Source: Fluviicola chungangensis (GTDB lineage Bacteria > Bacteroidota > Bacteroidia > Flavobacteriales_D > Crocinitomicaceae). From it: a stretch of DNA of 64,000 nt. Made by a program: the position numbers and the translations under genes. This document shows positions 18,378 to 26,800 of this stretch, in pieces; positions within the stretch are counted from its first letter, which is position 1; each line of letters starts with the position of its first letter. The notes beneath the pieces were generated by a model. That model had not been told where the DNA came from. It was given only the letters and a program-made list of their open reading frames with translations, and ran no database searches. The stretch is from assembly GCF_007558725.1 (NCBI RefSeq), contig NZ_VLPL01000002.1:496001-560000 (forward strand), given 5' to 3'.

Positions 18378-19033
18378 GAATTGCGATTGCAGAGGATCAG
18401 TCGATTTTCAGAAATGGATTAACAAAACTTCTGAACGATATTGATGGATTTGAAGTAGTCCTGGCAGTGGAGAATGGTCAACTGCTTATTGACGGGTTGC
18501 AAACGACACCCATCGATCTGGCATTAATCGATTTTAGAATGCCTGTGAAGAACGGCATTGAAGCCACAAAAGAAATCAGGCAAACATTTCCCAAATTGAA
18601 AGTTTTGCTCTTATCCATGTACGATGATGTGGAATTTGTGGAGCTGGCGATTGAAAATGGGGCAAACGGATATTTATCCAAAGACGATGAAGCGGAAGAG
18701 ATCCAGTTGGCGATCCGGTCAGCGGTGGAAACCGGGTATTATCTGAATGACCGTACTTCCAAAATGTTTATTGCCAAAATGGTCCACTCCGGAAGAATTC
18801 AACCGGTATTCGAAGCAAGCTCAGCCAGTATTTTTAACGAAAATGAATTGGTCATCCTGGAATTGATTTGCAGTGAAATGACTACCCAGGAAATTGCCGA
18901 TAAATTATTTAAGAGCAGGCGTACGATAGAAAGTGCACGGACCCTGATGATGAATAAAGTAGGAGCAAGAAATGTGGTCGGATTGGTTATGTATGCTATT
19001 CAGAACGGAATTGTGAGTCAGAAGACAAAGTAA
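18353..19033 (+). CDS. Response regulator, NarL/LuxR type
   Basis: The receiver domain (about residues 8-125) has the phosphoacceptor Asp at about residue 60 in LALIDFRMPVKNG, an acidic pair in IAEDQS and the Lys in GYLSKDDE. The C-terminal DNA-binding part has the helix-turn-helix TQEIADKLFKSRRTIESARTLMMNKV; the usual invariant T-V-x-x-H is replaced by TIESAR, a common variant in Bacteroidota. It is the last gene of the four-gene operon, followed by a terminator hairpin. Confidence 0.93.
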   Translation: MAGEGGNIRIAIAEDQSIFRNGLTKLLNDIDGFEVVLAVENGQLLIDGLQTTPIDLALIDFRMPVKNGIEATKEIRQTFPKLKVLLLSMYDDVEFVELAIENGANGYLSKDDEAEEIQLAIRSAVETGYYLNDRTSKMFIAKMVHSGRIQPVFEASSASIFNENELVILELICSEMTTQEIADKLFKSRRTIESARTLMMNKVGARNVVGLVMYAIQNGIVSQKTK

Positions 19034-19040
19034 GCGATAC

Positions 19041-19073
19041 AATTATCAAGGATTGAATTTTCCCTTGATAATT
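19041..19073. terminator. Bidirectional terminator hairpin
   Basis: AATTATCAAGG (19041-19051) and CCTTGATAATT (19063-19073) form a perfect 11-bp stem with an 11-nt loop, between the convergent response regulator and methyltransferase stops. Confidence 0.65.
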
Positions 19074-19080
19074 AAATCAT

Positions 19081-19935
19081 TTATAATTGATTAATTCTTG
19101 TTACAATCCCATAATACAACTCCTTGCCGCTGGTTGTTTTGAACCACAATTCGGCGTTTGTCAGTTGTTTATTCGAAATACCCAGTTCCTTTGCAATCTG
19201 TTGGATAAATGGAATATCGACTTTGGGTGAGTACGTATTTAAGATCAATATTCCCGATTTTGAAACGAGCTGAAGGGCTTCTCCGATCAGTGTTCCCAGC
19301 AACTCTTCCAGTTTCCATTTTTCACCTTTCGCGCCCAAGCCCCAGGCAGGCGGGTCCAGTTGCACCATGTCATATTTGTTTCCCCGCTTTACTTCCCGCC
19401 GGATAAACTTCAGTGCATCTTCATGAACCCATTTGATTCCGTCCAAACCGGATGCCGACTGATTTTGCCGTCCCCAATCCAACATGGTTTTTACACTGTC
19501 GCAATGGACTACTTCCGCTTCGGTTTTTCTCCCGAAAAGAGAGGCTGCGCCTGTGTATGCAAATGCATTCAGGAACCGTTTGGAAGCGTTTAAATTTTCG
19601 GAAAGGAATTCCCAGTTGATTTGCTGTTCGGGAAAAAGTCCCAGGTGCTTGTTGTTGGTAATCTTTAAATTGAAAACAAGTCCGGCGCTTTGAAAAAGCC
19701 ATTCTTCGGATGCCAGCGGATTGAGTTTCTTCCAGTTTCCCTGCAAGGAGCCTTCCTTTTTTGGAATAAATTCCCAATCGGCAAGTTGGGTCCATTGCTT
19801 TTTGGAAAGCACCGCTCCAAAATAAGCCTGGTGTTCCGGACGAATGGTTGTGACTGTTCCCCAACGCTCCAATTTCCTTCCACCACCGGCATCAATGAGC
19901 TCGTAGTTCTCCGGAAAATCAGCAAATAATTTCAT
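19081..19935 (-). CDS. Class I SAM-dependent methyltransferase (RlmI-like, PF10672 type)
   Basis: The catalytic region resembles the C-terminal domain of RlmI/RlmK 23S rRNA cytosine methyltransferases: FLNAFAYTGAASLFG (SAM-binding motif I), VHCDSVKTMLDWGRQN, and LDPPAWGLGAKGEKWKLEE, which holds the DPP catalytic-loop motif. It lacks the N-terminal PUA domain of RlmI (284 residues against about 395). The exact substrate is not shown by the sequence. It is the last gene of a ridA-TPR-methyltransferase unit, with 8-bp gaps. Confidence 0.88.
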   Translation of the reverse strand: MKLFADFPENYELIDAGGGRKLERWGTVTTIRPEHQAYFGAVLSKKQWTQLADWEFIPKKEGSLQGNWKKLNPLASEEWLFQSAGLVFNLKITNNKHLGLFPEQQINWEFLSENLNASKRFLNAFAYTGAASLFGRKTEAEVVHCDSVKTMLDWGRQNQSASGLDGIKWVHEDALKFIRREVKRGNKYDMVQLDPPAWGLGAKGEKWKLEELLGTLIGEALQLVSKSGILILNTYSPKVDIPFIQQIAKELGISNKQLTNAELWFKTTSGKELYYGIVTRINQL

Positions 19936-19943
19936 TCGTCGTA

Positions 19944-20528
19944 TTAACGCATTTTAGGCATCTTCTTGCGCCCACCCATCATTTGCGCCATACGCATTTG
20001 GTTTTTGGATGGAGCATTTTGCAATTGTCCCTGCATCATTTTGATTTGGTCCTTGAGCATTCCGCTGTCGTCCATTTTCTTTGCTTCTGCCAAGAGCGTG
20101 ATTGCTTCTTGTCTGCGGCCGGTCTGAACACAAATTCCGGCCAGGTGCATGCGTGCCATGGCTTTATCGTGACCTCTTTTCAGTCCCATTTGAATAGCCT
20201 GACGAAGCATTGCTTCTACTTTCGCATGTGGAAGTGATTGGGCGTTCAGAAGTGCCTGCATGTAAATAACATATGCTCTTTGGCGTTTTGAAAGAATGTA
20301 CTGCGGTGCTGTAATGCGGTTAATTGCACGTTGTGCCTTATCCTGGTTTCCGCTGCGCATGTGGTTGAGCGTAAATGCCAGGTTTTCATTGTAGATAAAA
20401 GAAAGAATTACCAATGCCAGCGGAATGATCAGGGAGATTCCCCAACCCCAGTAGCCGGTATAAAAAGAATAAACTGTTAAGAATAACATCCCTGCAGCGA
20501 TGAAACTGCGAATAGCAAATCCGATCAT
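19944..20528 (-). CDS. Membrane-anchored TPR-like protein
   Basis: A 194-residue protein with two adjacent N-terminal membrane helices (about residues 5-48) followed by helical TPR-like repeats (DKAQRAINRITAPQYILSKRQ, HAKVEAMLRQAIQMGLKRG, AMARMHLAGICVQTGRRQEA). It ends in a Met- and Lys-rich tail (MRMAQMMGGRKKMPKMR). A protein-interaction role facing the cytoplasm is likely; no enzyme motif is seen. Confidence 0.78.
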   Translation of the reverse strand: MIGFAIRSFIAAGMLFLTVYSFYTGYWGWGISLIIPLALVILSFIYNENLAFTLNHMRSGNQDKAQRAINRITAPQYILSKRQRAYVIYMQALLNAQSLPHAKVEAMLRQAIQMGLKRGHDKAMARMHLAGICVQTGRRQEAITLLAEAKKMDDSGMLKDQIKMMQGQLQNAPSKNQMRMAQMMGGRKKMPKMR

Positions 20529-20536
20529 AATTTTAT

Positions 20537-20971
20537 TTAGTCAATTGTTGCAATACACTTTAATTCGATGGCAATAGGGGTAGGAAGCGAATTGATCTCA
20601 ACGGTTGTTCTGCACGGTAAATTATCCTTGAAATACTCGGCGTAAACACGATTATAAACATGGAAATCACGTTTCATATTCACCAGGAAAACCGTTACGT
20701 CAACCAATTGGTCCCAACTTGATCCTGATTCTTCCAGGATAATACGCACGTTATCAAAGACACTGCGGCATTGTGCTTCAAAATCAAATTCAATGAAATT
20801 TCCGTTCTTATCCAACTGAAGTCCGGGTACAGCAGAGTCAATATCATCAGATCCCGCTACCCTTGGTCCAACTCCCGATAAAAAAAGAAGGTTGCCAACT
20901 TTGCGTGCGTGAGGATACAATCCGACTGGTTTCGGTGCCTTATTTGTTGAAATACGTGAAACTTCTGCCAT
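20537..20971 (-). CDS. RidA family protein (imine/enamine deaminase or related)
   Basis: Members remove reactive enamines/imines or cleave related substrates. The 144-residue protein begins MAEVSRISTNKAPKPVGLYPHA and contains the family run LLFLSGVGPR, FDNVRIILEESGSSWDQLVDVTVFL and PCRTTVEINSLP. The Arg in CRTTVEI corresponds to the substrate-binding Arg of RidA. The longer reading (start at 21118) would cross a promoter box and the divergent gpsA start, so the ATG 20969-20971 is used. Confidence 0.88.
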   Translation of the reverse strand: MAEVSRISTNKAPKPVGLYPHARKVGNLLFLSGVGPRVAGSDDIDSAVPGLQLDKNGNFIEFDFEAQCRSVFDNVRIILEESGSSWDQLVDVTVFLVNMKRDFHVYNRVYAEYFKDNLPCRTTVEINSLPTPIAIELKCIATID

Positions 20972-20983
20972 ACATTTTTTTAG

Positions 20984-20991
20984 CAAAGATA
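20984..20991 (-). promoter_or_regulatory. -7 promoter box of ridA-TPR-methyltransferase unit
   Basis: Minus strand TATCTTTG (perfect TAnnTTTG), 12 nt upstream of the ridA ATG. It also rules out the longer RidA reading. Confidence 0.6.
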
Positions 20992-21070
20992 GTGCTTTCT
21001 GTTGGATTGCATAACGAATTATTTTCCCGGTTTGAAAGAGTTGGTTTGAATGCACGAAGAGAATTATATG

Positions 21071-21078
21071 TACATTTG
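21071..21078 (+). promoter_or_regulatory. -7 promoter box of gpsA
   Basis: TACATTTG, perfect TAnnTTTG, with a TTTG at 21045-21048 (spacer 22 bp), 8 nt upstream of the ATG at 21087. It is divergent from the ridA promoter 80 bp away. Confidence 0.65.
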
Positions 21079-21086
21079 TCAGGACT

Positions 21087-22088
21087 ATGAATAAGCGCAT
21101 GAAAACCGTTGGGGTCATTGGAGGAGGAAGCTGGGCTACCGCTTTGGTGAAGATATTGTGTAATAATTTTGCGCAGGTAAACTGGTTTGTCCGCAGAGAA
21201 GATCAGGTTGCTCACATCTTGAGATATAAGCACAATCCTACTTATTTACAGTCGGTTGAGTTTGACCTGAACCAGATACATGTTTCGAATAATCTTGAAA
21301 CTATAATCAGCAGATCCGATGTGTTGATCGTTGCAACTCCATCTGCTTTCTTAGTTGAACTTTTTAAGGATACGACCCCGGAACTTTTCAAGGGTAAAAT
21401 TGTTTTTTCGGCTGTAAAGGGAATTGTTCCGGAATACAATGCGATCCCTGCACGTTTTTTTCATAAAACATTTGGAACTCCATACAAGGATATTGGAATC
21501 ATTTGCGGACCTTGTCATGCGGAAGAGGTTGCCCTGGAGCGTTTGTCCTATTTGACGGTTGCTTGTCAGCACGAGACCATTGCCAATGAAATGGCGCGTA
21601 TGTTAGCATGTCGTTATATCAAAACTACTACTTCGGACGATTTATTCGGAACCGAACTTTCGGCGGTATTGAAAAATGTGTATGCCTTGGCTTCAGGCAT
21701 TTGTTCCGGTTTGGGTTATGGAGATAACTTCCAGGCAGTGTTGATCGCAAATGCTATCCAGGAAATAGAAAATTTCATTGATGAAGTCAGTCCGATTCAC
21801 CGGGATGTAAAATCATCTGCCTATTTAGGGGATTTGCTGGTAACTGCTTATTCCAAATTCTCCCGGAACCGCACGTTTGGATATATGATCGGGAAAGGAT
21901 ATTCGGTGAAAACGGCGCAGCTGGAAATGGACATGATCGCGGAAGGATATTATGCGACGAAATGTGTTAAGGAGATCAATAAGAAGTTCCAGGTGGAGAT
22001 GCCTATTTTGGAAGCCGTTTACAATATTTTGTATGAAAAAATCTCTCCGGTGATCGAAATGAAGATTTTGTGTGACAAATTGACTTAG
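21087..22088 (+). CDS. gpsA: Glycerol-3-phosphate dehydrogenase [NAD(P)+]
   Basis: Reduces dihydroxyacetone phosphate to sn-glycerol-3-phosphate for phospholipid synthesis. The Rossmann start is VGVIGGGSWATALVKIL; other family blocks are ATPSAFL, SAVKGIVPE, ICGPCHAEEV, LKNVYALASGICSGLGYGDN (with the catalytic Lys) and GDLLVTAYSKFSRNRTFG. The length of 333 is normal. Either the ATG at 21087 or the one at 21099 (MKTVGVIGGG) could be the start. Confidence 0.95.
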   Translation: MNKRMKTVGVIGGGSWATALVKILCNNFAQVNWFVRREDQVAHILRYKHNPTYLQSVEFDLNQIHVSNNLETIISRSDVLIVATPSAFLVELFKDTTPELFKGKIVFSAVKGIVPEYNAIPARFFHKTFGTPYKDIGIICGPCHAEEVALERLSYLTVACQHETIANEMARMLACRYIKTTTSDDLFGTELSAVLKNVYALASGICSGLGYGDNFQAVLIANAIQEIENFIDEVSPIHRDVKSSAYLGDLLVTAYSKFSRNRTFGYMIGKGYSVKTAQLEMDMIAEGYYATKCVKEINKKFQVEMPILEAVYNILYEKISPVIEMKILCDKLT

Positions 22089-22158
22089 ATCCAAGAGACA
22101 AGAGAGGAGATTTCGCGTGCGCGGGTCAATAATATAACTAGTTTTTTTGACACCACCC

Positions 22159-22181
22159 TTCTAGGGTTATAAACCCTAGAA
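22159..22181. terminator. Hairpin between convergent gpsA and araC-type genes
   Basis: TTCTAGGGTT (22159-22168) and AACCCTAGAA (22172-22181) form a perfect 10-bp stem with a 3-nt loop. No U-run follows on either strand, so it may be a weak terminator or a mobile palindrome. The surrounding 124-bp gap has nothing else. Confidence 0.5.
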
Positions 22182-22212
22182 CAGATTGGAAGCTAAAGTT
22201 GTCGGTTTGTTT

Positions 22213-23085
22213 TTAACTGTTCTTCTCCCGGAATTGTTTTGGCGTTTCTCCTGCATGTTTTTTGAAGAACAAATGAAAATAGGGATAGTTCTCAAATCCC
22301 AGTTCATCCGCAATTTCCTGGATACTTTTCGATTCGCTCACCAACTTGCGTTTGGCTTCCAGGAGCAACCGCTCGGCGATTAGTTGAGAAGTACTTTTCC
22401 CCGCACAGGATAAACAGATGCGGTGCAGATGCTTCGTCGTCATCGCTAATTCCGAAGCATAAAAGGATGCATTCTTTTGGGAACTGAAGTGTTTATCCAG
22501 TAATTGGGTGAACCGATGGAAATGGTCCTGGTATAAATGGTTCTTTTGACCCGGAATGGCTGTTTGTGTGACATAAACCCGGGCAAGATCTGCATAAATT
22601 AACTGGCTCAGGTTCGCGATTTTAAGAAAGGCATGTTTTGCATTTTCCTGGTATTCGGTTAGAATCTCTTCAAAACGTTGGTGTAAAATATCTGCCACTT
22701 CTTCCGGAATATCCAGTTTCGGATTTGAATCCCTGGATTGAAAAAACGGCCATTGAGTCAACTCGAAATGGGTTACGTACAATTTATAAAAATCTTCTGA
22801 ATGAAAGAAGATCCAGCCCTCGGCTTCCTGGTCAAACTCCCAATGGTGGATTTGTTCGGGCTGAAGAAAGAATACTCTGTTTGGCTGGATGGTGTAAGTG
22901 TGGAAATCAATATCGTGTCTTCCTTCTCCTTTTTCAAAAAAGACCGTCAGATAGAAATCGTGTTTATGTGGATGGTTAATGTCCGAATGGTATTTTTTCA
23001 GATGTTCGGAAAAACGATTGATGTAAAAAGCTTGCAACAAGCCATTTTCATCAAACTTTTCAATGGGAAGTCGTGGAAAATTCAT
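22213..23085 (-). CDS. AraC-family transcriptional regulator
   Basis: A 290-residue regulator. The N-terminal half looks like a cupin (HPHKHDFYLTVFFEKGEGRH, NRVFFLQPEQIHHWEF). The C-terminal half has the two AraC helix-turn-helix motifs: FYASELAMTTKHLHRI and IQEIADELGFENYPYFHLFFKK followed by AGETPKQFRE. Effector unknown. It is divergent from the DUF983 gene, with two short inverted repeats in the shared 96-bp gap, so control of that gene is plausible. Confidence 0.92.
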   Translation of the reverse strand: MNFPRLPIEKFDENGLLQAFYINRFSEHLKKYHSDINHPHKHDFYLTVFFEKGEGRHDIDFHTYTIQPNRVFFLQPEQIHHWEFDQEAEGWIFFHSEDFYKLYVTHFELTQWPFFQSRDSNPKLDIPEEVADILHQRFEEILTEYQENAKHAFLKIANLSQLIYADLARVYVTQTAIPGQKNHLYQDHFHRFTQLLDKHFSSQKNASFYASELAMTTKHLHRICLSCAGKSTSQLIAERLLLEAKRKLVSESKSIQEIADELGFENYPYFHLFFKKHAGETPKQFREKNS

Positions 23086-23108
23086 GTTTAAAATTACAAA
23101 AATGTCCG

Positions 23109-23158
23109 AATAATAGAATTATTTGAGATAAAGGATAATGGATTGGACACCTCGTCCA
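23109..23158. promoter_or_regulatory. Two inverted repeats in the araC/DUF983 divergent promoter region
   Basis: AATAAT-AGA-ATTATT (23109-23123) and TGGAC-ACCTC-GTCCA (23144-23158). The second ends 3 bp before the DUF983 -7 box, a usual place for an operator. Binding by the adjacent AraC protein is inference. Confidence 0.35.
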
Positions 23159-23161
23159 CAG

Positions 23162-23169
23162 TAACTTTG
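23162..23169 (+). promoter_or_regulatory. -7 promoter box of the DUF983 gene
   Basis: TAACTTTG, perfect TAnnTTTG, 12 nt before the ATG at 23182. A TTG at 23143-23145 is the nearest -33 candidate (16-bp spacer, on the short side). Confidence 0.6.
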
Positions 23170-23181
23170 TAAAAAAAAGAG

Positions 23182-23523
23182 ATGTCAAATTTTAAACCGA
23201 TACTCAGTGGAACTTGTCCGATATGCGGAAAGGGTAAAATATTTGAAACAAAAGGATCTTTGCTTCATTTGAAAGCTCCCAAAATGTATGAACGCTGTTC
23301 GGAGTGTAACTACAGGTTTGATAAGGAGCCCGGATATTTCTTCGGGGCGATGTATATCAGCTATGGCCTGGCGGTTGCGGAATTACTCCCCGTGTTTCTT
23401 TTATTCTCCTGGTTTCTCCCTTTGGGATGGATGTTTGCCCTCATGTTGGTAGTGCTGATTTTAACTATGTTCTTTAATTTTCGGGCTTCCCGAGTACTTT
23501 GGATCCACATTTTTCATGAGTAA
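23182..23523 (+). CDS. DUF983 membrane protein
   Basis: A 113-residue protein with an N-terminal zinc-ribbon-like part (CPICGKGKIF, then CSECNYRF) and two membrane helices (about residues 58-80 and 86-103). This is the DUF983 pattern common in Bacteroidota and alphaproteobacteria; the function is unknown. Both Cys pairs are intact. Confidence 0.88.
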   Translation: MSNFKPILSGTCPICGKGKIFETKGSLLHLKAPKMYERCSECNYRFDKEPGYFFGAMYISYGLAVAELLPVFLLFSWFLPLGWMFALMLVVLILTMFFNFRASRVLWIHIFHE

Positions 23524-23562
23524 CCATTGAATTGTAATAACTGAAAATAGGAAGTGTTTTTC

Positions 23563-23691
23563 GTGAAATGGTCAGAAATGAAAGGGCGCTTGGTTGCGGC
23601 AATTGTAAAAGGTATTTTTGCCTTGGAAAAAGTAGGAGCAGAGAAATTGAGAATGATGACTGGTGATTTTAACCAATTGACAGCCAAATAA
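23563..23691 (+). pseudogene. Possible CsbD-like remnant or very small ORF
   Basis: In the 277-bp gap between DUF983 and the amidase there is an ORF of 42 codons from GTG 23563 (37 from ATG 23578). Its ends resemble the two halves of CsbD/YjbJ stress proteins (KWSEMKGRL against W-K-x-x-K-G-K-x; LRMMTGDFNQLTAK against the D-x-x-x-x-E-G-K-x-D-x-L-x-G-K segment), but the middle is altered and the C-terminal third is absent. It could be a decayed gene, a diverged mini-protein or chance. Confidence 0.25.
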
Positions 23692-23800
23692 TTTTTGGAA
23701 CTGTTAAAAGTAACGCTACTAAATCCATTTTCTTTTCCATTGATTTTCAGAGCTGTATAGAATTGAATATCTTAGTCCTTTACTACTGATTGAAAACACT

Positions 23801-26800
23801 ATGAAGAAACTTCTGCTATTCGCAAGTTTGCTGGGATTCCACTCATTCGCACAAACCAATACGGATTTTGAGAATCTGTGTCAACAGGCTTATGCTGCTT
23901 ATCCGGCTATACCGAAAGGAGTCATCGAAGCAGTTTCATTTACCCAAACGCGTATGTCCTATCTGGCGGATTCGGAATTAGAGTCCTGTTCAGGTCTGCC
24001 GAAATCCCGTGGATTCTTAGGAATGGTTGCTAGAGGGAAAGGCTACTTTAAAGAGAACATGAAGCTTGTTTCCCAACTGTCAGGGATTCCAGTTTCGCAA
24101 ATCAGGCAAGATCCGGCGGCAGAAATCAATGCTTTTGCAAAAGTAATCAACGGATACGTGACGGAATTGAAAGGAATGTCGCTTCAGAACACGTTGAAAG
24201 AGGTTTTTAGCAGACTTTCTTACTTGCCGGATTCCGGAAGGGTGAATATATATGCCCGTGATGCGGAATTGTATGAACTGTTCCGGTTTCTAAATAACGA
24301 TGAATACGCTGTTTCTTACCATTTTCCGAATTACAATTTTGATTTGGTTAGCTTATTCGGTGCAGAGAATTTGGCAGTTCTAAGTGCTCAGCGCGTTATT
24401 TTCTCAGAAGAGGGAATCCGGTCAGATTCAGGACACAGTTACCTTCCGGTTAAAAAGGAAAGTATATTGAAATCTACGGAATACGCACCGGCGATATGGA
24501 ACCCTGCACCTTCCTGTAATTTCAGCTCCCGCAACGGTACTGCTATCTCGGCAATTACAATTCATACCATTCAGGGAACCTATGCCGGGGCAATTTCCTG
24601 GTCTCAGAATTGCTCTTCCAGCGTTTCGTACCATTACGTCGTTCGTTCTTCTGACGGACAAGTCACGCAAATGGTCCTGGAGGCGAGTAAAGCATGGCAT
24701 GTCGGATCAGAAAATCCGTATACGATCGGGTACGAGCACGAAGGATATGTGAGTCAGTCACAGTGGTACACAACAGCGTTGTATAACGCATCAGCGGGAA
24801 TTACACGCGATATTTGTCAGAGCGGTTATGGGATCAATCCGCTCAGAACCTTTTCCGGAGCGGCAACCAGCGGAACAAATGTATTGGGTGGCTGCATCAA
24901 AATAAAAGGACATCAGCACTATCCGAACCAAACACATACGGATCCCGGAATTTATTGGAATTGGGCATTGTATTACCAATTGGTGAATAACAACCCCGTT
25001 CAAAGTAACCTGACGACTGTGAGCGGTACATTTACAGATTCCGGGGGAAGTTCGGCGGATTACAGCAACGATCAGCGTTATTTTACATTGATCCAGCCTG
25101 CAAACGCGAGTTCGATTACCCTGAATTTTTCAAGCTTTTCCCTAGAGACCAATTGGGACTATCTGTACATCTATGATGGCGCAACAACCAGTTCACCGCT
25201 GATCGGAACGTATACCGGTACCAATTCACCGGGAACAATCAGTTCTACAGGCGGAGCTTTGCTGATTGAATTCCGGAGTGATTGTGCTACCACAGCTTCC
25301 GGTTGGGTGGCTAGCTGGTCGAGTACCATTTCAAATCCGGGCCCGGGAGATCTGATCGCTCCGACAACAGTCATTGCGGCACAACCTGCCTGGATTACCC
25401 AGGATTTCACAGCAACTTTTACCGATGCGGACAACGCGTGCGGAAGCGGAATTGAGAAAGCGTATTATCAGGTGATTGATTTTGATGGAACGGATTGGAG
25501 GGCAAATAGCAGTAAGGGGTTCTTTAGCGATAATTTTGATCAAAATGCCATTCATTCGGATTGGACAGTTCAAACAGGAACGTGGGCGTTAGGAAGCAGC
25601 CACCTGATCCAAAATGACGAAAGTAACGGCAATACCAATATTTGGACCCCGGTCTCAAGCACGCTGAGTAATCGCTATCTGTACCATTGGACAGGCGCTA
25701 TGTCAGGGAGCGGAACAAACAGAAGGGCGGGACTTCATTATTTCTGCAGCGATCCGACTTTACCAAACAGGGGAAATTCCTATTTTGTCTTTTTCCGACT
25801 GGACAACGACAAAGTCCAGTTATATGAAGTAACAAATGATACCTATGCCCTTGTGGATGAGGTTTCCTATGATTTCAATGCGGGTCAATGGTATGATTAC
25901 AAAATTATTTACGACCGTATTTCCGGAAAACACCAGGTTTACGTAGATAACGTGTTAGTCCAAACCTGGACAGATACGACTCCTTTGGCCAGCGGCGAAT
26001 CCATTTCATTCAGAAGTGGCAATTGTGTCTATGAAGTGAACGATCTGAAAGTCTATCGTTCCAGGGCGCTTACTGTGCCGGTTTCGGTGGGAACAGGTAA
26101 TGATATTCGTTACCAAAGTATCTCGCCGTCTTCACCATCCGGCCGCATTAAGTCAATTGTCCAGGATCAGGCGGGGAATTTATCTGCTATTCAGTCACTG
26201 GATTTAAAAGTGGATTGGACGGTTCCAGCAACTATAGCAAGTGTTTTTGACGGACTGTCAGCTGATATAACAACGACGACCAATAATTCCATGCTGGAAG
26301 CGAATTGGACGGTCTCTTCGGATCCACATTCGGATGTTGCAAATTACTGGGTGGCTATCGGTACCGCGCCGGGAGGGACAGATGTAGTATCCTGGACGAA
26401 CAATTATTGGAACACAACGATCAGTATCGGAGGTCTGAATCTAAGTGTCGGAACCACGTATTACGTTTCGGTAAAAGCGGAAAACGGTGCGGGCTTGTTT
26501 TCAGCGATAAGCACGTCGGATGGACAAACAGTCGTTTTGCCGACCAATCCGCCCAATGCGTCATTCATCCTCCAGAATACCTATGTCTGTTCAACCGATT
26601 CCCTGGTTTTTCAAAATACCTCTGTGGATGGAGTTAGTTATTTGTGGTCATTCCAGGGAGGATCTCCGGCTGCAAGCAGCGAGGTAAATCCGAAAGTACA
26701 ATTTCCTGCTTCAGGATCATACCAGGTCCAACTGATTGCTTACGGACCCAACACTTCAGATACCATTCAGCAGTTGATTGACGTAGTGGTAAGTTTGCCG

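Noticed and set aside
21087-21118. Longer RidA reading crossing the gpsA start
   Set aside because: It would cover the ridA promoter box and the opposite gene's start; the internal ATG at 20971 fits the family.
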